Source: Plectrocnemia conspersa
Taxonomy: Eukaryota > Arthropoda > Insecta > Trichoptera > Polycentropodidae
Direction of reading: 5' to 3'
DNA: 64,000 nt
NCBI GenBank assembly: GCA_009617715.1
Contig: VTFK01000044.1
Span: forward strand, 620,001-684,000
Of this stretch, positions 24,021 to 37,300 are shown piece after piece. The notes below the pieces were generated by a model. It was not told the origin of the DNA and did not search any database. It saw only the letters and a program-made list of their open reading frames with translations. Numbering within the stretch: position 1 is the stretch's first letter; each line of letters starts with the position of its first letter. Both the position numbers and the translations under genes were made by a program.

Positions 24021-24332
24021 GTTTTAAAACTTCTTCGTGAGTCGGTCGTGAGTGCTTCGGCCTGCTGCGGAGTTTCGTGAGTCACCGCTGTAGCCGTGTC
24101 ACGCACACGCCGAACACCCGCCCAGCCCGGCCGGTCTAGACAGGGAAGCACGCAGACTCACGGTCGCAGTTTTAAATATTCCGCGTGAGTCAGTCGTGAG
24201 CGACTCGGCCAGTTGCGGCGCTACATGTTTCATCGCACTAGCCGTGTCACGCGCACGCCTAACACCCGCCCGGCCCGGCCGGTCCAGACAGGATAGCACA
24301 AAGCCCGCAGACTCACGATCGCAGTACTTTCA
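24021..24332 (+). repeat. GC-rich tandem dimer (period about 148 bp)
   Basis: Unit 1 begins GTTTTAAAAC at 24021 and unit 2 begins GTTTTAAATA at 24169. Both carry CGTGAGTC(A/G)GTCGTGAG, TAGCCGTGTCACGC(A/G)CACGCC, ACACCCGCCC(A/G)GCCCGG, CCAGACAGG-like and CGCAGACTCACG(A/G)TCGCAGT words in order. Each unit is bracketed by CGTGAGTC and its complement GACTCACG. Strong contrast with the AT-only flanks on both sides suggests a satellite-like or mobile origin. No protein recognised. Confidence 0.85.
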
Positions 24333-24679
24333 AACATTTTTTTATTTTTTTTACTTGATTTAAAAAATGCTAGTAATAAAATATTCATTTACTTAATTAT
24401 TAAATTAAATTAATTATTTGAATTACAATATTTATTTAAAAAAAAACTTTGAACTAAATCATTAATTTATTTAATTATAATATTTAATTAAAAGTATAAA
24501 ATATTTTTTGCAGTATTTTTGTATAATTAATTAAAAATTTAACTGATATTTTAGATTTTTATAAAAAAACAATTTAAGTTTGCTATTATATTGTTTGATC
24601 TTAAATGTTTATTTAAGTAATCATATGATATTTTTATTGCTTTAAATCACAAATATCCAATTATACGTTAAAAAATTCA

Positions 24680-25020
24680 AGGTCGTATAATAACGCTACT
24701 TTGAGCTCGTATTTAAGATAATAAGCCCGTTGTGCGTTTGAGACCGATCGGCCGATTGGCGGTTTACCCATTGTCGAGTCATGGGATTACCATTTAGAGA
24801 AAATCAATTCCGATCGGATTGACAGTTTGATTGTTGCCGGGATAGAAACTCCATGGGAAAATTTTGCATCGGAGAGAGAACAAAAAAAAATCATGGGAAA
24901 CGATCGGCGATCTCTTTTTATTATATTAGGTTCCTTGATTAGTTTAATCGAAGCTGGATCGAAAGGTTAAATTTTATAGTTAAACATCTTTCACTGTTAC
25001 TGCTTTGCACTAACGTTATC
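24680..25020. other. GC-elevated island, candidate conserved non-coding element
   Basis: Repeated CGATCGG-type words (GACCGATCGGCCGATTGGCGG, CCGATCGGATTG, AACGATCGGCGATC). No open frame. Flanks 24335-24680 and 25020-25470 are AT-rich and empty. Confidence 0.3.
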
Positions 25021-25469
25021 GGACCTTTATGGTTAAAGAGTTAATTTTATTGAAGCTAATGCTATTAGATATAATGTGCAATTTTATTATAGTTGAATAT
25101 ATTATTAAAATTAATTGTTTCTAGTTTACTGTAGATTAATTATTTGTGTATTTTTGATTTATTTTTATTAAATCATATTAATCAGATTTTTAGACTAATT
25201 TATATATTATTGACATCTATCGGTGAAAAATTATAATTTAGAAATTTTTATATAAATATGTTGTGGATTATATTTATAGAAATAAGTATAGTATTTTAAA
25301 ATACAATTTTATGTAAATAAAGATTTTGTCAATCATGCTTTGAAGTTATAAAAAAACGTTTATTGAAATAGATATAAAATAAAAGTATATCAAAACAACA
25401 GCCTCCAGCCGTTAATCATAAAATAGCATTGCAATTTGTAGTAAAAAATATAATTCTGGCAAGTGAATC

Positions 25470-26160
25470 AAATTGAACAATTGAGAGACTACTGCGAGGC
25501 ATTGGGTTTATAAAACACCAGTGCGTCGATATCGCTTGCTTGGACATACGGCATTTTGATCCCAATTTGATTTGAAGTTATATTAAATCTACATATGTTG
25601 TACGTGCATCAAATCATATAATATGCATACTATAAAATATGTAGTGTTGCGTTTCAAATATGTTTTTTTTTTGAGTCAGTGTGACTTGACCTCAAGACGC
25701 GAGACCTCCTCCGGCGGCCATTGTCCCGCATCCTTCGGAAATTACATACTTTCATCTAACTCATTAGCATACAATCAACGCGCGGGCTCATTGGTCCTTT
25801 TTTCGTGTTATTTTCCAATGCCGGGACTCGAACCCATTAAACTCATCCACCATTATTAACGCTATATTGACGCCATTGTGCACCGATCAAAACCATCTGT
25901 CAACGGTCGGAGGTTTGCTTTTTTTATTATTTCATTACATATTAAAAAAATCGACGCGCAGCTGCCCCTTTCTCACAATTACATAATTTACATACGTAAA
26001 ATCGGCACCGGCCGTGCCGCATCAAAACTCGTTACGTCCAATCATTCGAACGGTGCGGCGCGATTGTTCCGAGCGGCGCCGACACGGCTGAATCGCAAAT
26101 TGATATACCTATATGGACATGGACGGTTTTGATTGTGAGCGTTTGACTATTGCCAATGTT
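25470..26160. other. GC-elevated island with a tRNA-like B-box word
   Basis: Plus-strand frames at 25623-25859 and 25878-26132 have no recognisable domain. On the minus strand GGGTTCGAGTCCCGG (about 25821-25835) resembles a Pol III B box, but a complete cloverleaf could not be built. Candidate regulatory block. Confidence 0.25.
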
Positions 26161-26574
26161 TAATAATATCATAAATATTTATTTAGCTCAAGAACTTGCA
26201 TCTTAAAATGCAGCGATTAAAATAAATGGTACATTTGGGTCATATGGTTTTCGCCTTTCGCTTATAAAGATTTTAATTTTAAGTTCAAGGGAAAAAAAAT
26301 TACATGATCACTATCATATTTACAATTGTGATATTTATTATACAAAAAAATTAAAAAATTAACTTAAAATTTTTTTTTAATTGAAAAAGTAAACTAAGGC
26401 ACCCAAATATCCGGCCAATTACACAGAGTAATAATTTATATTATAAACTAAAATATTAGATTTTTGTATTTTGCTCAAATAGTATTTAATAATAATAAAA
26501 CAGATGAATAAATGTTAATATTTTATTTATTAGAAATATTCATGTACACATGCAAAGACGACATTTCAACATTT

Positions 26575-26725
26575 TAAGGAGGGGGTGGGGGCAAAGGTTG
26601 TTTAGTCAGTGGTCGTATTTTTATTAATTCCATTTAATTAAGAATCGCAGTATTTCATTAAATGACATGCATATTTTTGGTCAAATTCAAGGAGGTTCCT
26701 GCTAAGAATCTACGTCAAAAGCAAT
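26575..26725 (+). repeat. Dispersed repeat family D, copy 2
   Basis: Reverse complement of 7120-7262: GGGTGGGGGCAAA, TAGTCAGTGGTCGT, CATTAAATGACATGCAT, TTGGTCAAATTCAAGGAGG. The two copies diverge outside this core. 26160-26570 before it is AT-rich and empty. Confidence 0.65.
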
Positions 26726-27070
26726 AAAATCGTGCCGTCACCGTCGCAGTGGAAATGCTCGGTTATCTAGCGTTTATATTAAGATCTTTTACAACAATAT
26801 TACGATCAGTTGAAGCATATCTAAACCGAATTTTGTCCAATAGGAGAGCGCAAAAAACAATAATCAGTGGGAAAGCTTGTTGCCGAGGGTTTCCACTTTT
26901 GTCATTAAAGCAAAGTAAAATTGGCGAATAAATGTTTCAGAACCACTCTTGTTTCAACTTTTATCCGTGAGGGTGGGACAATTTTAATTTATTTATTTTC
27001 TTATCGTTAAAACACAGACAACGGCTCACCCGTCCCAATATATCGTTGACAACAAAAATGTGTTTTTACT
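26725..27070. other. Mixed-composition block, possible regulatory DNA
   Basis: Contains CGTGCCGTCACCGTCGCAG and CGGCTCACCCGTCCC. The 60-codon frame 26749-26931 has no recognisable domain. 27070-27590 after it is AT-rich and empty. Confidence 0.2.
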
Positions 27071-27749
27071 ATGCGTCATAGAATTAACAGAAACTTTATA
27101 AAGTGCCGACAATTGTAATTGTAATTATAAACTTAAAAGCATCATAAAATTTTATTATCTTCTATTTATGGATCCTTTAATTGTACATGCAGATATTTAC
27201 AAAAGGAAAGAATAAATATTTTTTGTTACTTTTAAATTGATAATAAATATTAATCATTAAATCAAATAATTTATTATGTGTAATTGGTATCAAAATTGCA
27301 TTGGAGTATTAAAAAAAACTGTTCACCTCTCTTTCTATAGAGCTAACCATCAACCGATGGATAACGAGTGAGCAGGACTATCATAAATTACTGATGGTGA
27401 ATAATAACAATATACTTAAATGTCGTTTATTGTGTACAACCGTCCTCCGAGTATGCCGTGTGTATTTTTTTTAAATACTAGCATTTTTTTTTTGTTAAAC
27501 GGTAATTATTTGAGAGTGTTGAAACGAAACGTCTCATAAATATTTTTGTACTATAAAATAGGAATTTCCTGTCTCTTTTTAATATACCGCTCTCACTACC
27601 CACTTAATCTCTAAATGGGTTTTTGCGAAATAGAAGAATATCCGGAGAATTGTGTGAGATATATATTTCATATGAAGAAATCAAATATTATATTTAAATT
27701 ATAATGACCGGGTACACTGTGAAATGTACAGGGTATTCAGTTCCTTTAA

Positions 27750-27781
27750 AAACGCGCGGGTACCCGGGTACCCGCACGTTT
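27750..27781. repeat. 32-bp palindrome with a 20-bp perfect GC core
   Basis: 27756-27775 is a perfect palindrome, GCGGGTACCC followed by its complement, holding two GGTACC and one CCCGGG. Six further bases on each side pair with a single mismatch (C at 27755 against A at 27776). It stands in AT-rich sequence. Confidence 0.9.
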
Positions 27782-27829
27782 ATTTGATCCATTTATTTGT
27801 GTTATTAAACATATTTTTGCTACCCACTC

Positions 27830-28720
27830 AAATCTCTGTGTGAATCTTTTTTCTTTTTTCGTGATACATAACATGCTCTCATGCTAACACACTAAATTTG
27901 TTTCACACTGACTTTGATAACATTAACACCTATTTTATAGGTTTTTATCTATGACACAGTGACTGTTAAACTGTTTTTGTTACTCAGTCTGTCTATCAGA
28001 TGAATCATCATTTCTTAACATCCACATGTAAGGTGACCGGTCAACACACACGTGACATCGCGCCTCTCAGTCGAAAGTTATGTTTTCCCCCCACCGCCCC
28101 ACCCCCTATCCCTCTCTCAAAGATAATAAAGGTTTCCTCTGTTTACTCGGCGCAAACAGCGCCTCATCTCGGGCACGAGCATATTTGACAAAGGAAGGTG
28201 TAAATTTTACACACACAGGATATTTGACCAACAACAATATTTTTACCAATATTGACACACGTTAAACCGCTTTTGAAATAATTCATTTTGTCGGTCGACA
28301 TTTTTTTATGATGATCGATCGATGGCGCTGGGATGGAAAAAATCTTTCGTAGCTTACTGAGGCACGGATGTGCAGAGCCATCTCTCGATCGGATCTATGG
28401 TTATGTAAATGGCGGTACTCTGTCCCCTTTGTGCCCACGTTGATAATTTTTGCACCAATCGAATCGTTTTGCGGTCGATCAAAGTGCTCCAGTGGGAGGA
28501 GAGTCGCATCACAATTTGTACTAGTATTTGTCTGTAAAGTAATATAATACAATGCCCATAGGGATGTATTAGTAACGAACACAAACACACAATGATGCGA
28601 TAAATTTATACTATCTTCGAGTAAGCGTACTTAATCTTTAGAGCTTGTATGCAATTAAGCTTTCTAAGGATACTTGAAATGGCGCAGTTGCTTCTCTTCC
28701 CATTTAACCATATGCACTCA
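27830..28720. other. Mixed-composition region, candidate regulatory DNA
   Basis: Several unique blocks: 28000-28210 with GACCGGTCAACACACACGTGAC, and 28280-28600 with ATGATCGATCGATGG and CTCTCGATCGGATC. Overlapping minus-strand frames of 101 and 78 codons at 28283-28590 have no recognisable domain and no coding signature. Confidence 0.25.
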
Positions 28721-29229
28721 ACAATATTAAGTCATTTATGTTATCATGACATGATTATAAAATTGTTAAAACTGTTTGGGTGTTTTCTGTATTTGATTAA
28801 AAATTACTTGTAGCTGTATTTTCACCAAGTAAAAGTTTTAAAAATCTTTAGATATTTTAAAACCAGGCAAAGATTTTCTAGATGGGATATGCATGACAAA
28901 TCTAGTATTTTTTTTCTGTGACTTTCTTTGGTGTTATTCAAGCCAATCTCGATTTAAAATACAAATACTGTAACCCAATTTTATTATTTTTATTTCACAA
29001 TAAAGAATATGTATATTTAATTGTATTATTACTATAGTTATAAATCATATTCGTATCATTTTAACGATTTAATTAAAAAAAATATAATTAAATATTAAAA
29101 TTCTTTAAGCACAAATTTTACATTACGAAAAAATATTGTATGTATGTCATTATATTTTTTTATAAACATTGATTGTTAATAACTTTTCTACGATTCGGTT
29201 AATAAATTTTCCTAATTTATTAATAAAAA

Positions 29230-29640
29230 TTGGGTGTAGTTAATCCTAAGCGCCTGTCTATAAAGCGTCGTCGCCATTGGTCACATGTGACATGACTGAT
29301 CATCCCAGAGCATCATCAGTCCAGTGAATGGATCAGCTTTGTCACTATTAAGCTTCACAAAGCCATGCTACTGAGATTGAAAAATGACGAGCCAGACGTG
29401 TACGGATGGCTCCATTGTGGTGGCTGATCCGTGATGAATGGGTCGAGAAGGTGAGACACACACGTGTGTCAGTCGTGCCGTGACACACATCGGCATTGCT
29501 ATGTCACGAGCTATATGGTGTCACTCTGCTTCCACATTTGTAACATTTTAGTGACCTCCACGAAACTGGATCTGGAGCGAGTTGTCCAAAATGATACAAG
29601 TGCCTTCAGTCGTTGTTAATATTGTAAGTCTTATCAATAG
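29230..29640. promoter_or_regulatory. Candidate enhancer-like island with E-box palindrome
   Basis: Unique GC-elevated sequence carrying ACACACGTGTGT (E-box CACGTG, about 29460-29471), GTCACATGTGAC (E-box CATGTG, about 29280-29291) and repeated TGATCC/TCATC words. No open frame. Flanks 28720-29230 and 29640-30590 are AT-rich without a gene. Confidence 0.3.
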
Positions 29641-30369
29641 AGCCCTATAATGGTACCAATAGACAGATAACAATTAAGTGCCATATGTTTTAAATAAACT
29701 ATTTATTATATAAATATTTATATGTTTTAAATAACTCAATGGTAATTTTTTTGACATCCGAACGAAATTTGTTATGTATGAAACTTAATAAATATGCAAC
29801 TTTCAAGATTGATTTTTTTTTTGCATCTTGCAATTCATGAGTTAAATCTTTTATGGAATCGAAGTCAAATTTATTGTGTATCTATCACATTTCTAGAATT
29901 TTTAATACAAATAATATTCAATATAGAAATCATAATCTATTGATATACAAATTTTTACAGTGAGCTGTTTTGATTTTAAATTTTAGTAATTTATAAAATA
30001 AATTATATTTATTTCATTTAATTTGTGGTAAATATTTTTATAAATATATTTATTAAAAATATAATAATGATTACAAAATATAATCGACCAATGCTACCTA
30101 CATTCTACTAATAATTGTCTACAAAAACATAAGTTTCTCCAAGAGAAATAATCCATGCCTAAGTAATGCCCACTCCATTTTTCCTCTACTGTCTCATTTT
30201 GTTAATTTTGATTATACAACGCCGCTAAAATATCATTTATGTGATAATTATACATATATAATAAAGCTTTAAATATTTAAAAACATTATCTTCACTAATA
30301 ATTTATGGTGAATTTGTACAAAAATCGTGGTAAAAAATAGTAATCAAATCACAATATTTAACACCTTCA

Positions 30370-30395
30370 TTTTGTAATACCGGTAGTACCGACGG
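30370..30395. repeat. Short CCGGTAGTACCG repeat, copy 1
   Basis: TAATACCGGTAGTACCGA is shared with GCAATACCGGTAGTACCGA at about 62354-62372. Likely the tip of a DNA transposon. Confidence 0.4.
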
Positions 30396-30589
30396 TCAAT
30401 TTTTGACTATGTACGATGTACGATACGACTATATATAAACCATTGCAAATGTCATTTCAATTAAATAAATTTGAAATAGCTATTATTTTAATATTATTGG
30501 AGCACACTGTAGCTCAATAAAAAATAAGCATTTTTTAAGCTTGAAGTAGCTTACCCTAATTCAAAAAACATAAGCTTTCAGGCGAAAAA

Positions 30590-31000
30590 CATCTCATGTC
30601 GGCCGGCACCCGCCAAAGTGTGTTGTTCTCATAACCGCAAATGTGGAGATTGCTCACCTGGTGTGCTAAGTGATTCGCTCGCAGCCAAAAAGGGATTCCT
30701 TCCATTATGTTATGCGGTGTGCGTCGTTTTTGTGACGCTGTGGCCTCAAGTGGTATAATCTGGTGCCGGAGCGTAAAGGGAAATACCCCGAGGATTGTAA
30801 GTCAAGTGTAAACATCCATAAATCGGAGAGTGAGAGATGTGGCGTTAAGCTTTTCGAGGGAAAGATTATGCTCTTTTCGGTTAGGGACCACACGCGAGAG
30901 ACAGCGTGGCGTCACCGAAAAATTTCATTTTCCGAAAAAGAAATTTGTGACGGGGTAACAATGGACGTCACGAATGTGAATTTTACCATTCAATAAATAA
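30590..31000. other. GC-elevated island, candidate conserved non-coding element
   Basis: Frames of 77 (plus) and 62 (minus) codons overlap at 30705-30996; neither is recognisable. Unique in the window. Confidence 0.25.
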
Positions 31001-31890
31001 GACATGTGTACACACATTTAGGGTTTGCTTGTGATGCTGAAATAAAAAGGGTAAATAATGGCAAAAGCTCGTCATGCAGCTTATGGTTATTATGCATGCA
31101 AAATTATCATACTTAGTAATGGTATTTTAATATTTTTGATAAAAGGTAATACTGTATATTTTTTAAACATCAGTCATCTACTTTTTAAAAGTCTAGGTGT
31201 TACAAAATCAAAATATAAATAATTGAAAAAAATTAAAAATGGAATTTGGAAAAAAATAAAGTTCCTTTTTTAATCTTATTTTTGTGATTTATCATTGTGA
31301 CTTATTTTAAAACAATGGGTTAATATTTATATTTTTTGGCATTAAAAGCGTAAAGTTTATAGTAATATTTCTGTGATTGCTTCATAAAGAACAGTTTTAC
31401 ACAAACGCCCAAATATTTTGAATGAGTTTATGAATGATAACGAGTAATATTAAACTATTCATTATAAACGTCACTTTTACTATTTTAAATTGACTTGACA
31501 TGTTTTAATATCATTGCGATAAACATATTGGCAATGGAATTAAAACAGCCATTCAAAGACACATAATGCGAACCTAATTAATTCTTACGAGCTTTACATA
31601 TTTTATTATATTATTCCTGTTACAAAGTTAGGTTGAATACATTCTTAGATATTTAAATTGCTTACTATAAAGTTATACATTTACAAGTATACTTCCTTAT
31701 ATACCTAATGTAAGAAATTTAATCACTTAAACGAGGCTATGTTATTAAGTGTGAAAAATTAAAGAAGATCGTAAAGTTTATTATTCAGAACAAACAAAAA
31801 ATATTACTTCAAGAATATGTTATACAATCACTGAACTCGTAAAATTTCTCAAGACAAAAAAAATTTTTTTTTAATTAAAATACTCGAGGC
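31000..31890. other. AT-rich sequence without a recognisable gene
   Basis: Nothing beyond homopolymers and chance frames was seen. Confidence 0.5.
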
Positions 31891-32120
31891 ATTTCGCACA
31901 ATTATTTTGCGAACCAGAGAGGTAATAATGGCAGCTGCATGGTGGTATCTCTTGTGTGTTCTTGATTCGATTGTAGATCAATTATGTGGTCCAACGGGGC
32001 GTTGTGAAAGACTCCTCGATATACTCTCATCCGGATGATCTCTTCTTCGATTTTCACTCGGATGAATCTCTCTTCGAATTCAGGTAGTGAGCAAACGGAG
32101 CGAAAATGATGTTTATTCTG
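31890..32120. other. Mixed-composition island downstream of the sob-like gene
   Basis: Contains CATCCGGATGATCTC and ACTCGGATGAATCTC, a partly repeated word, and GGCAGCTGCATGG. No open frame. Candidate regulatory DNA. Confidence 0.25.
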
Positions 32121-33945
32121 CGCGCAGAAATGTCGGGTGTTGGGATTAAAATGTTTGCAAAGACACTTATGAAATGGATATTTAAATATGAAATGATGGG
32201 TGTATTTTATTTTTTTAATTTTAGTGAGGCTTTGAAGGTATCGGAAACGGTTGAGTAAACAAATTCTCGGTTAAAATTTACGCATGGGTGGGTTGTAAAA
32301 AATTGTGTAAATAGGACAAAATAAACACCGATTAAGTTGCAACATTTAAAGGTATAATTAGAGTGCTCTTCAAGTGTGATTGAATACTAATAAAAAAAAC
32401 CCTAATTGAGTCATATTATTTTTTTTTTTATTTAAATTTTAATTATTATAGTTATTGCAAATTATTGTAGTGTCATCGGAAAATATAGCAATTTTTGTTG
32501 AGCTCGTCTGAGGATGATTATTCATTTTATTTTACCGTCAATTATTTTATCTCTTATTAGGTCATATCCCAGTGTCTTCCTGGCATTCATATCTTCTTAT
32601 ATTAATGTTTTACATATTTTACTGATTTTTTTAAAGAGATGCATTTAAAAATTTGTAAATTTTTACAAGTGTCTTATTTGAGAAATTATTTAAATGTATT
32701 AAGTAAGTGATCACCGAAAGCTTCAGATTTTTACCTAACGTCTCTGGCTTATTTACCAATATTAAATCAGATTTGGGAGAGAATTGTTAAGGGGTTTCTA
32801 TTTTTCAGGTAGAATTTGATTATTAAGAAGATTTTGTGTGGAAGTAGTTTTTAATTTTGCAGACTTGTTAGAAGCCTGGATATATTTTAAAATATGTCTG
32901 AATAATATTTATTTATTTTTAAAGTCTTCGTTGATATATAAAATCACCTTCATTGATATAATAGATGCTAGATTATGCACTCATTTATTTTTACAAGTGC
33001 CCTTTTTTACCTTTCAGTAAGGTGATCGCGCATATTATCATTTTCTCTAAGCCATCCTTTTTCAAGTTTTTAATATTTTTTGAGCAGTGTTAATTAATTT
33101 AATTTTTATTAAATATGAGACGCTTTCCATGCTGCATCTTGTATATTTTTTTTTTATATAATAAATTGCATTTTCTATGCCTTCAAAAAATTTTAATAAT
33201 AGATTACAACTTATTCTTTCGTTTAATGTTTTTCTAGTCATCCCAGTCGGTTTTTTTTGTTGTATACAGTTTTTTTTCTATAACGTTACTGTCTATAAAT
33301 TCCTAAATAAACTTTGCAAATACATTCAGCAAACTTGCAATATTTACTTGTATTTAAATAATTAATGTAAGTTGTATTTTATTAAAATAAACTATTTAGC
33401 TTTAATCTAGGAGTATAATTAAAATGTAAAAATATTAAATTCCAAATTTCGTAAGTAAATTATTTTTATATCGGTATAAATAAAACAACATTAAAATTAA
33501 ATTCATGTATATTTTATATATTCGAGGACGGAATTATCAGTTATAAAATAAACTATAAACATCTACATAAAGTAATAATATGCATACAAAAATATTTGTA
33601 TATCAATTGGCTAGAGCGATTTATAATAATAAAATAATGTCGTGTTTATAATAATTTTTATTTCGCATAAAATATTTTATTACGTTTAACTTATACATGA
33701 ATATAAATTCGTTGTAAAAAACAGTACATTTATTTACACAAAAAAACGACGTTATAGTATAATATATGCGAATGAAAAAAAAAACATAAAAGCGAATTAT
33801 CATACCACATGCATATACAAAATATATACAAAAAATATTCACTTCAAAGTCAATCGTAAAAATACTAATAAAAAATGCAACGTATAAGAGATCACAAGAG
33901 TCATAGATTAATTTAATATATTATATAAAAAATATATTTACATAT
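32120..33945. other. AT-rich 3' flank of the sob-like gene
   Basis: No coding frame of substance. The 3' untranslated region of the sob-like mRNA may extend into the upper part of this stretch; its end cannot be fixed from sequence. Confidence 0.45.
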
Positions 33946-33946
33946 T

Positions 33947-33991
33947 TTTATTGGAAAATATCAAAGGCACTACAAATATCACGTTTTTATT
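33947..33991 (-). terminator. Candidate poly(A) signals for the sob-like gene
   Basis: AATAAA occurs on the minus strand at 33991-33986 and 33952-33947, 31-75 nt after the stop codon. In sequence this AT-rich such hexamers are common by chance, and further ones lie downstream, so the true 3' end may be farther away. Confidence 0.25.
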
Positions 33992-34021
33992 GTCTTGAAA
34001 AATTAGATCACATTTTGTTGC

Positions 34022-34388
34022 TCAATCTTTGCTTGATATTTCTTCTATTGGAAAATTAGGATTTACATCTCCCAGAGAACTGCTCCCCGAAGATCCAGGG
34101 CCGGACGAAACGTTTCCTCCCAAATTGTGAGTTAAACTGTGCCGCCTGAGGTCACAGTTTCTTCTGAACACTTTGCCGCAAGAAGAACAGTTATATGGTT
34201 TGATGTCGGTGTGGGTCAAAAGGTGAGTTTTAAGATTAGATCTTTGATTGAAGCTTCGACTGCACACTGGACATTTATGTGGCGATTCTTCCATATGTAG
34301 AATTTTATGAACGGCTAACGTTCTCGACTGGCAGAATCCTTTGCCGCATTCCGTGCACTTAAAAGGCTTCTCTTTTGAGTGGATGTAC
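34022..34388 (-). CDS. sob: sob-like gene, coding exon 2 (end of finger 2, fingers 3-5, C-terminus)
   Basis: The acceptor TTTTCAG precedes GTACATCCACTC, which restores [12 protein letters not shown] and completes finger 2. Fingers 3, 4 and 5 follow, then a Gly/Ser-rich 34-residue tail ending EEISSKD and TGA at 34024-34022. The stretch 34388-34295 is part of the exon although an internal Met starts at 34294. Phase agrees with exon 1, so no extra coding exon is needed between them. Confidence 0.92.
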
Positions 34389-37300
34389 CTGAAAAGATAA
34401 ATAAACAGTAATTAATATTTTTAATTAAATTATAGTATAATAAGTTTTCACTTTTAATATGATCTATTAGTGCTACCCCATAGATATTGATCTTATTGTA
34501 ATATTTTAGTGCTTAAGCAGCGTCGCTTAGACGTGTGTACATATTGTGTTATAATTTATAACTCGAATGCGTGGTAAACTAAAGGGCGTAGTCAACGAGG
34601 CGTTTAACCGTATAATTTCGGGCTCACACACTTCCCCCAAGGGCTGGAACAAATTGAAACATACAACGGTTATTTATTTCGGGGCCCTCCGTGAGAATGG
34701 GAAGAAAAACCTAACACGCGATCATTTAAGTATTGACCCACATATTGAGAAAAATCTTTCTCGTATATCATTTATTTTATTACTAGTCATAAATGTATAC
34801 AATAAAAATATGGTTCAGATAATTCAATGGTTGGTTTTAAAATGATTAATTCAAAATTTGGCTTAAAAAGTTTTTAAACGTTGATTTTGCATTTCAGTTC
34901 AATAGAAATATGAGTCAGAAAATTTACTTACTCGAAATATGGTTTAAAAAAAACATTTTAACGTCAATTTTGCATTCATAAGAAAATATTATATAATTAG
35001 GTCGGGCAAAGAAAATATTTTTTATTTATACATAAAATATGTTTATTTTTATATGCAATATCTTACACAGTCAAGATATTATTTTAAGCTCAATTTTTCA
35101 AAAAAGTTTTATATAAATTCGATTAAACTAAAGCAGTTTTTGTAGTCATAAAAATCGTTATATTTTATATACAATAAAATACATACAAATCTATTTTTTG
35201 TAGGTATATTTATTATAAAAATATATATTTATTTATTTTACTCCTAGATTTTTTGACGAGCTTTTTTTTTTTGAATAATATGATGGAAAATCAGTCTAAA
35301 TCACGAACTTAGCCGAGATATTTATAATGTATTTTTCTTACTATAATTAAACATAGTGCAGTTATCGTGTCCTAAAAAAAATTTATATCCAACATAAATG
35401 ATAACATTTTCTTTTTATTTTCTAATATAGAACATTTTTTACATCTTTATTTTTTACTTTATGTAAGAAATATATCATTCACGATAAAAAATCTTTCCGT
35501 GAACTTATTTTTAAAAGATCTTATTTTATCAACGAAGATCAGTAGATATTTCTAATGATTCTTTATAATTTTTAAGTTTGTTGAAACGTAATTCTTATGT
35601 ATAAAAATATTTAATAGAAAAAGTTTCATGTCAATATGATTAAAATTAAAAGAAAGTATTAAACTATAATATATGTACCTTATCAGTATATATAATTTAC
35701 AAAAAGAAAGCTAAATAGTTAATTACTTAAGGATAAAAAACTTTACTTGAATTTATTTACAAATATTTACATTTGATCTTATTTTGTTGGAAAAAATAAA
35801 CCATTTTTAAAAATATATATTTTTACGGAATTTTTTTAAATAAAATTCTTATTTAAACATATATTTATTATTATTTATTAAAATTCATTTTTAGAACATG
35901 GTTTATGAAAATATGATTAAAACTATGGCAGTTACTGTGTCCTAAAAAAACAATAACAATATTTTAAATGTTTTTTATTATTATTAAGGTTTCTATTGAA
36001 AACGTTTTTAATATATTTAATTTTTTCTATGTAAGCAATATATTATTTACGGCAGGAAAGCTTAAAAGAAAGTAAAAAAAGGTAAAAAAAATTTTTTAGA
36101 TATATTTACATAGATCTTATTTTATCGAAAAAATTTAAACTAAAAAATCAGTAGATATTTTTAGTGAAATCTTCATAGTTTAAAAAATGTTTAAGTGAAA
36201 TTTACTATAAATAAAAATAATGATTTAACTGTAAATACCTTTAGTAAAATTAACTTTGGTTAAAAATCTAAAAATATGTTTAAAATATTAAATCAATAAA
36301 ACTTATTTATTCAAATATTTGTTATTTATAAAAATAAATTCACCATGAAAATTTCTGAATATTTCAATACAAATATTATGTCAGTTTAGCTTTAAGGTAT
36401 TTAAATTTATCTGTGCTCGCTACACTTTGAGAAAAGTATAAAAACTAAAGGTTTAACACTTTGTATATAAGATTTTTGTATTATTTTTTTTTCAATAAAC
36501 ATACTATTTAAAAAAAAGGCATATACAATAACTTTTGAACAAAGCAGCACATTTTTTTGGTACTTGTAAAAAAATATTGAGTAGCTAATTACTGAAAATT
36601 TTTTTTTTTACAGATTACATTGTTAAATAAATTATTAATACATATTATTTCAACAAAAAGTATATTTTAAAACATTAATTTAAAAATAAAATGCTTCTGT
36701 ATATAGTATTATTTAAAATTAAACTAACATAACAACTATCAAATTAAAATCCATTATTTGGATTTATTGTTATAATCTATAAAAATGTTACTAATTATAA
36801 AAGCATACCAATTTATATTTTAATATAAAAAAACATAAAGGTATTATTGAAAAAGGCAAATTTTTAAAACAAACATTTAAAATATAGATTTTGACTCTCT
36901 ATATATAACAGTTTTAAAAAAAACTTTGAAATCTAGTAAATGATATAATATGAATGTCAAGTTTATATATAGTATCATCAAAATGTCTTAATTAACTGTT
37001 CGATATCTCTGCCTAAAAATAAATTCCTGCACAATAGATTAGTAGTGTAAGTTGATGACTAATACCTAAAAGAACTGGCTTCATATCACACATGGACCAT
37101 AGTTTATTTTAAATTAGAATTAATAATTATTATTTAATTATAATTCAGATCGATCTTCAAAAATTAGGTAATTCTAGATTTTATTAATCTTGCGAATAAA
37201 CATCTTAACGAATTAAATGGCGAGTATATTTAATGTGTTATAAAAATGTTTTCATTTACAGTCGATATCTTTGCTTAAAAATAAATTTCAGCACGATAGA

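Noticed and set aside
25819..25885. Possible tRNA gene on the minus strand (GGGTTCGAGTCCCGG)
   Set aside because: The T-arm-like word is present but acceptor and anticodon stems could not be paired.
32440..33150. Possible antisense LINE based on scattered motif-like residues
   Set aside because: No reverse transcriptase motif could be read in any frame.
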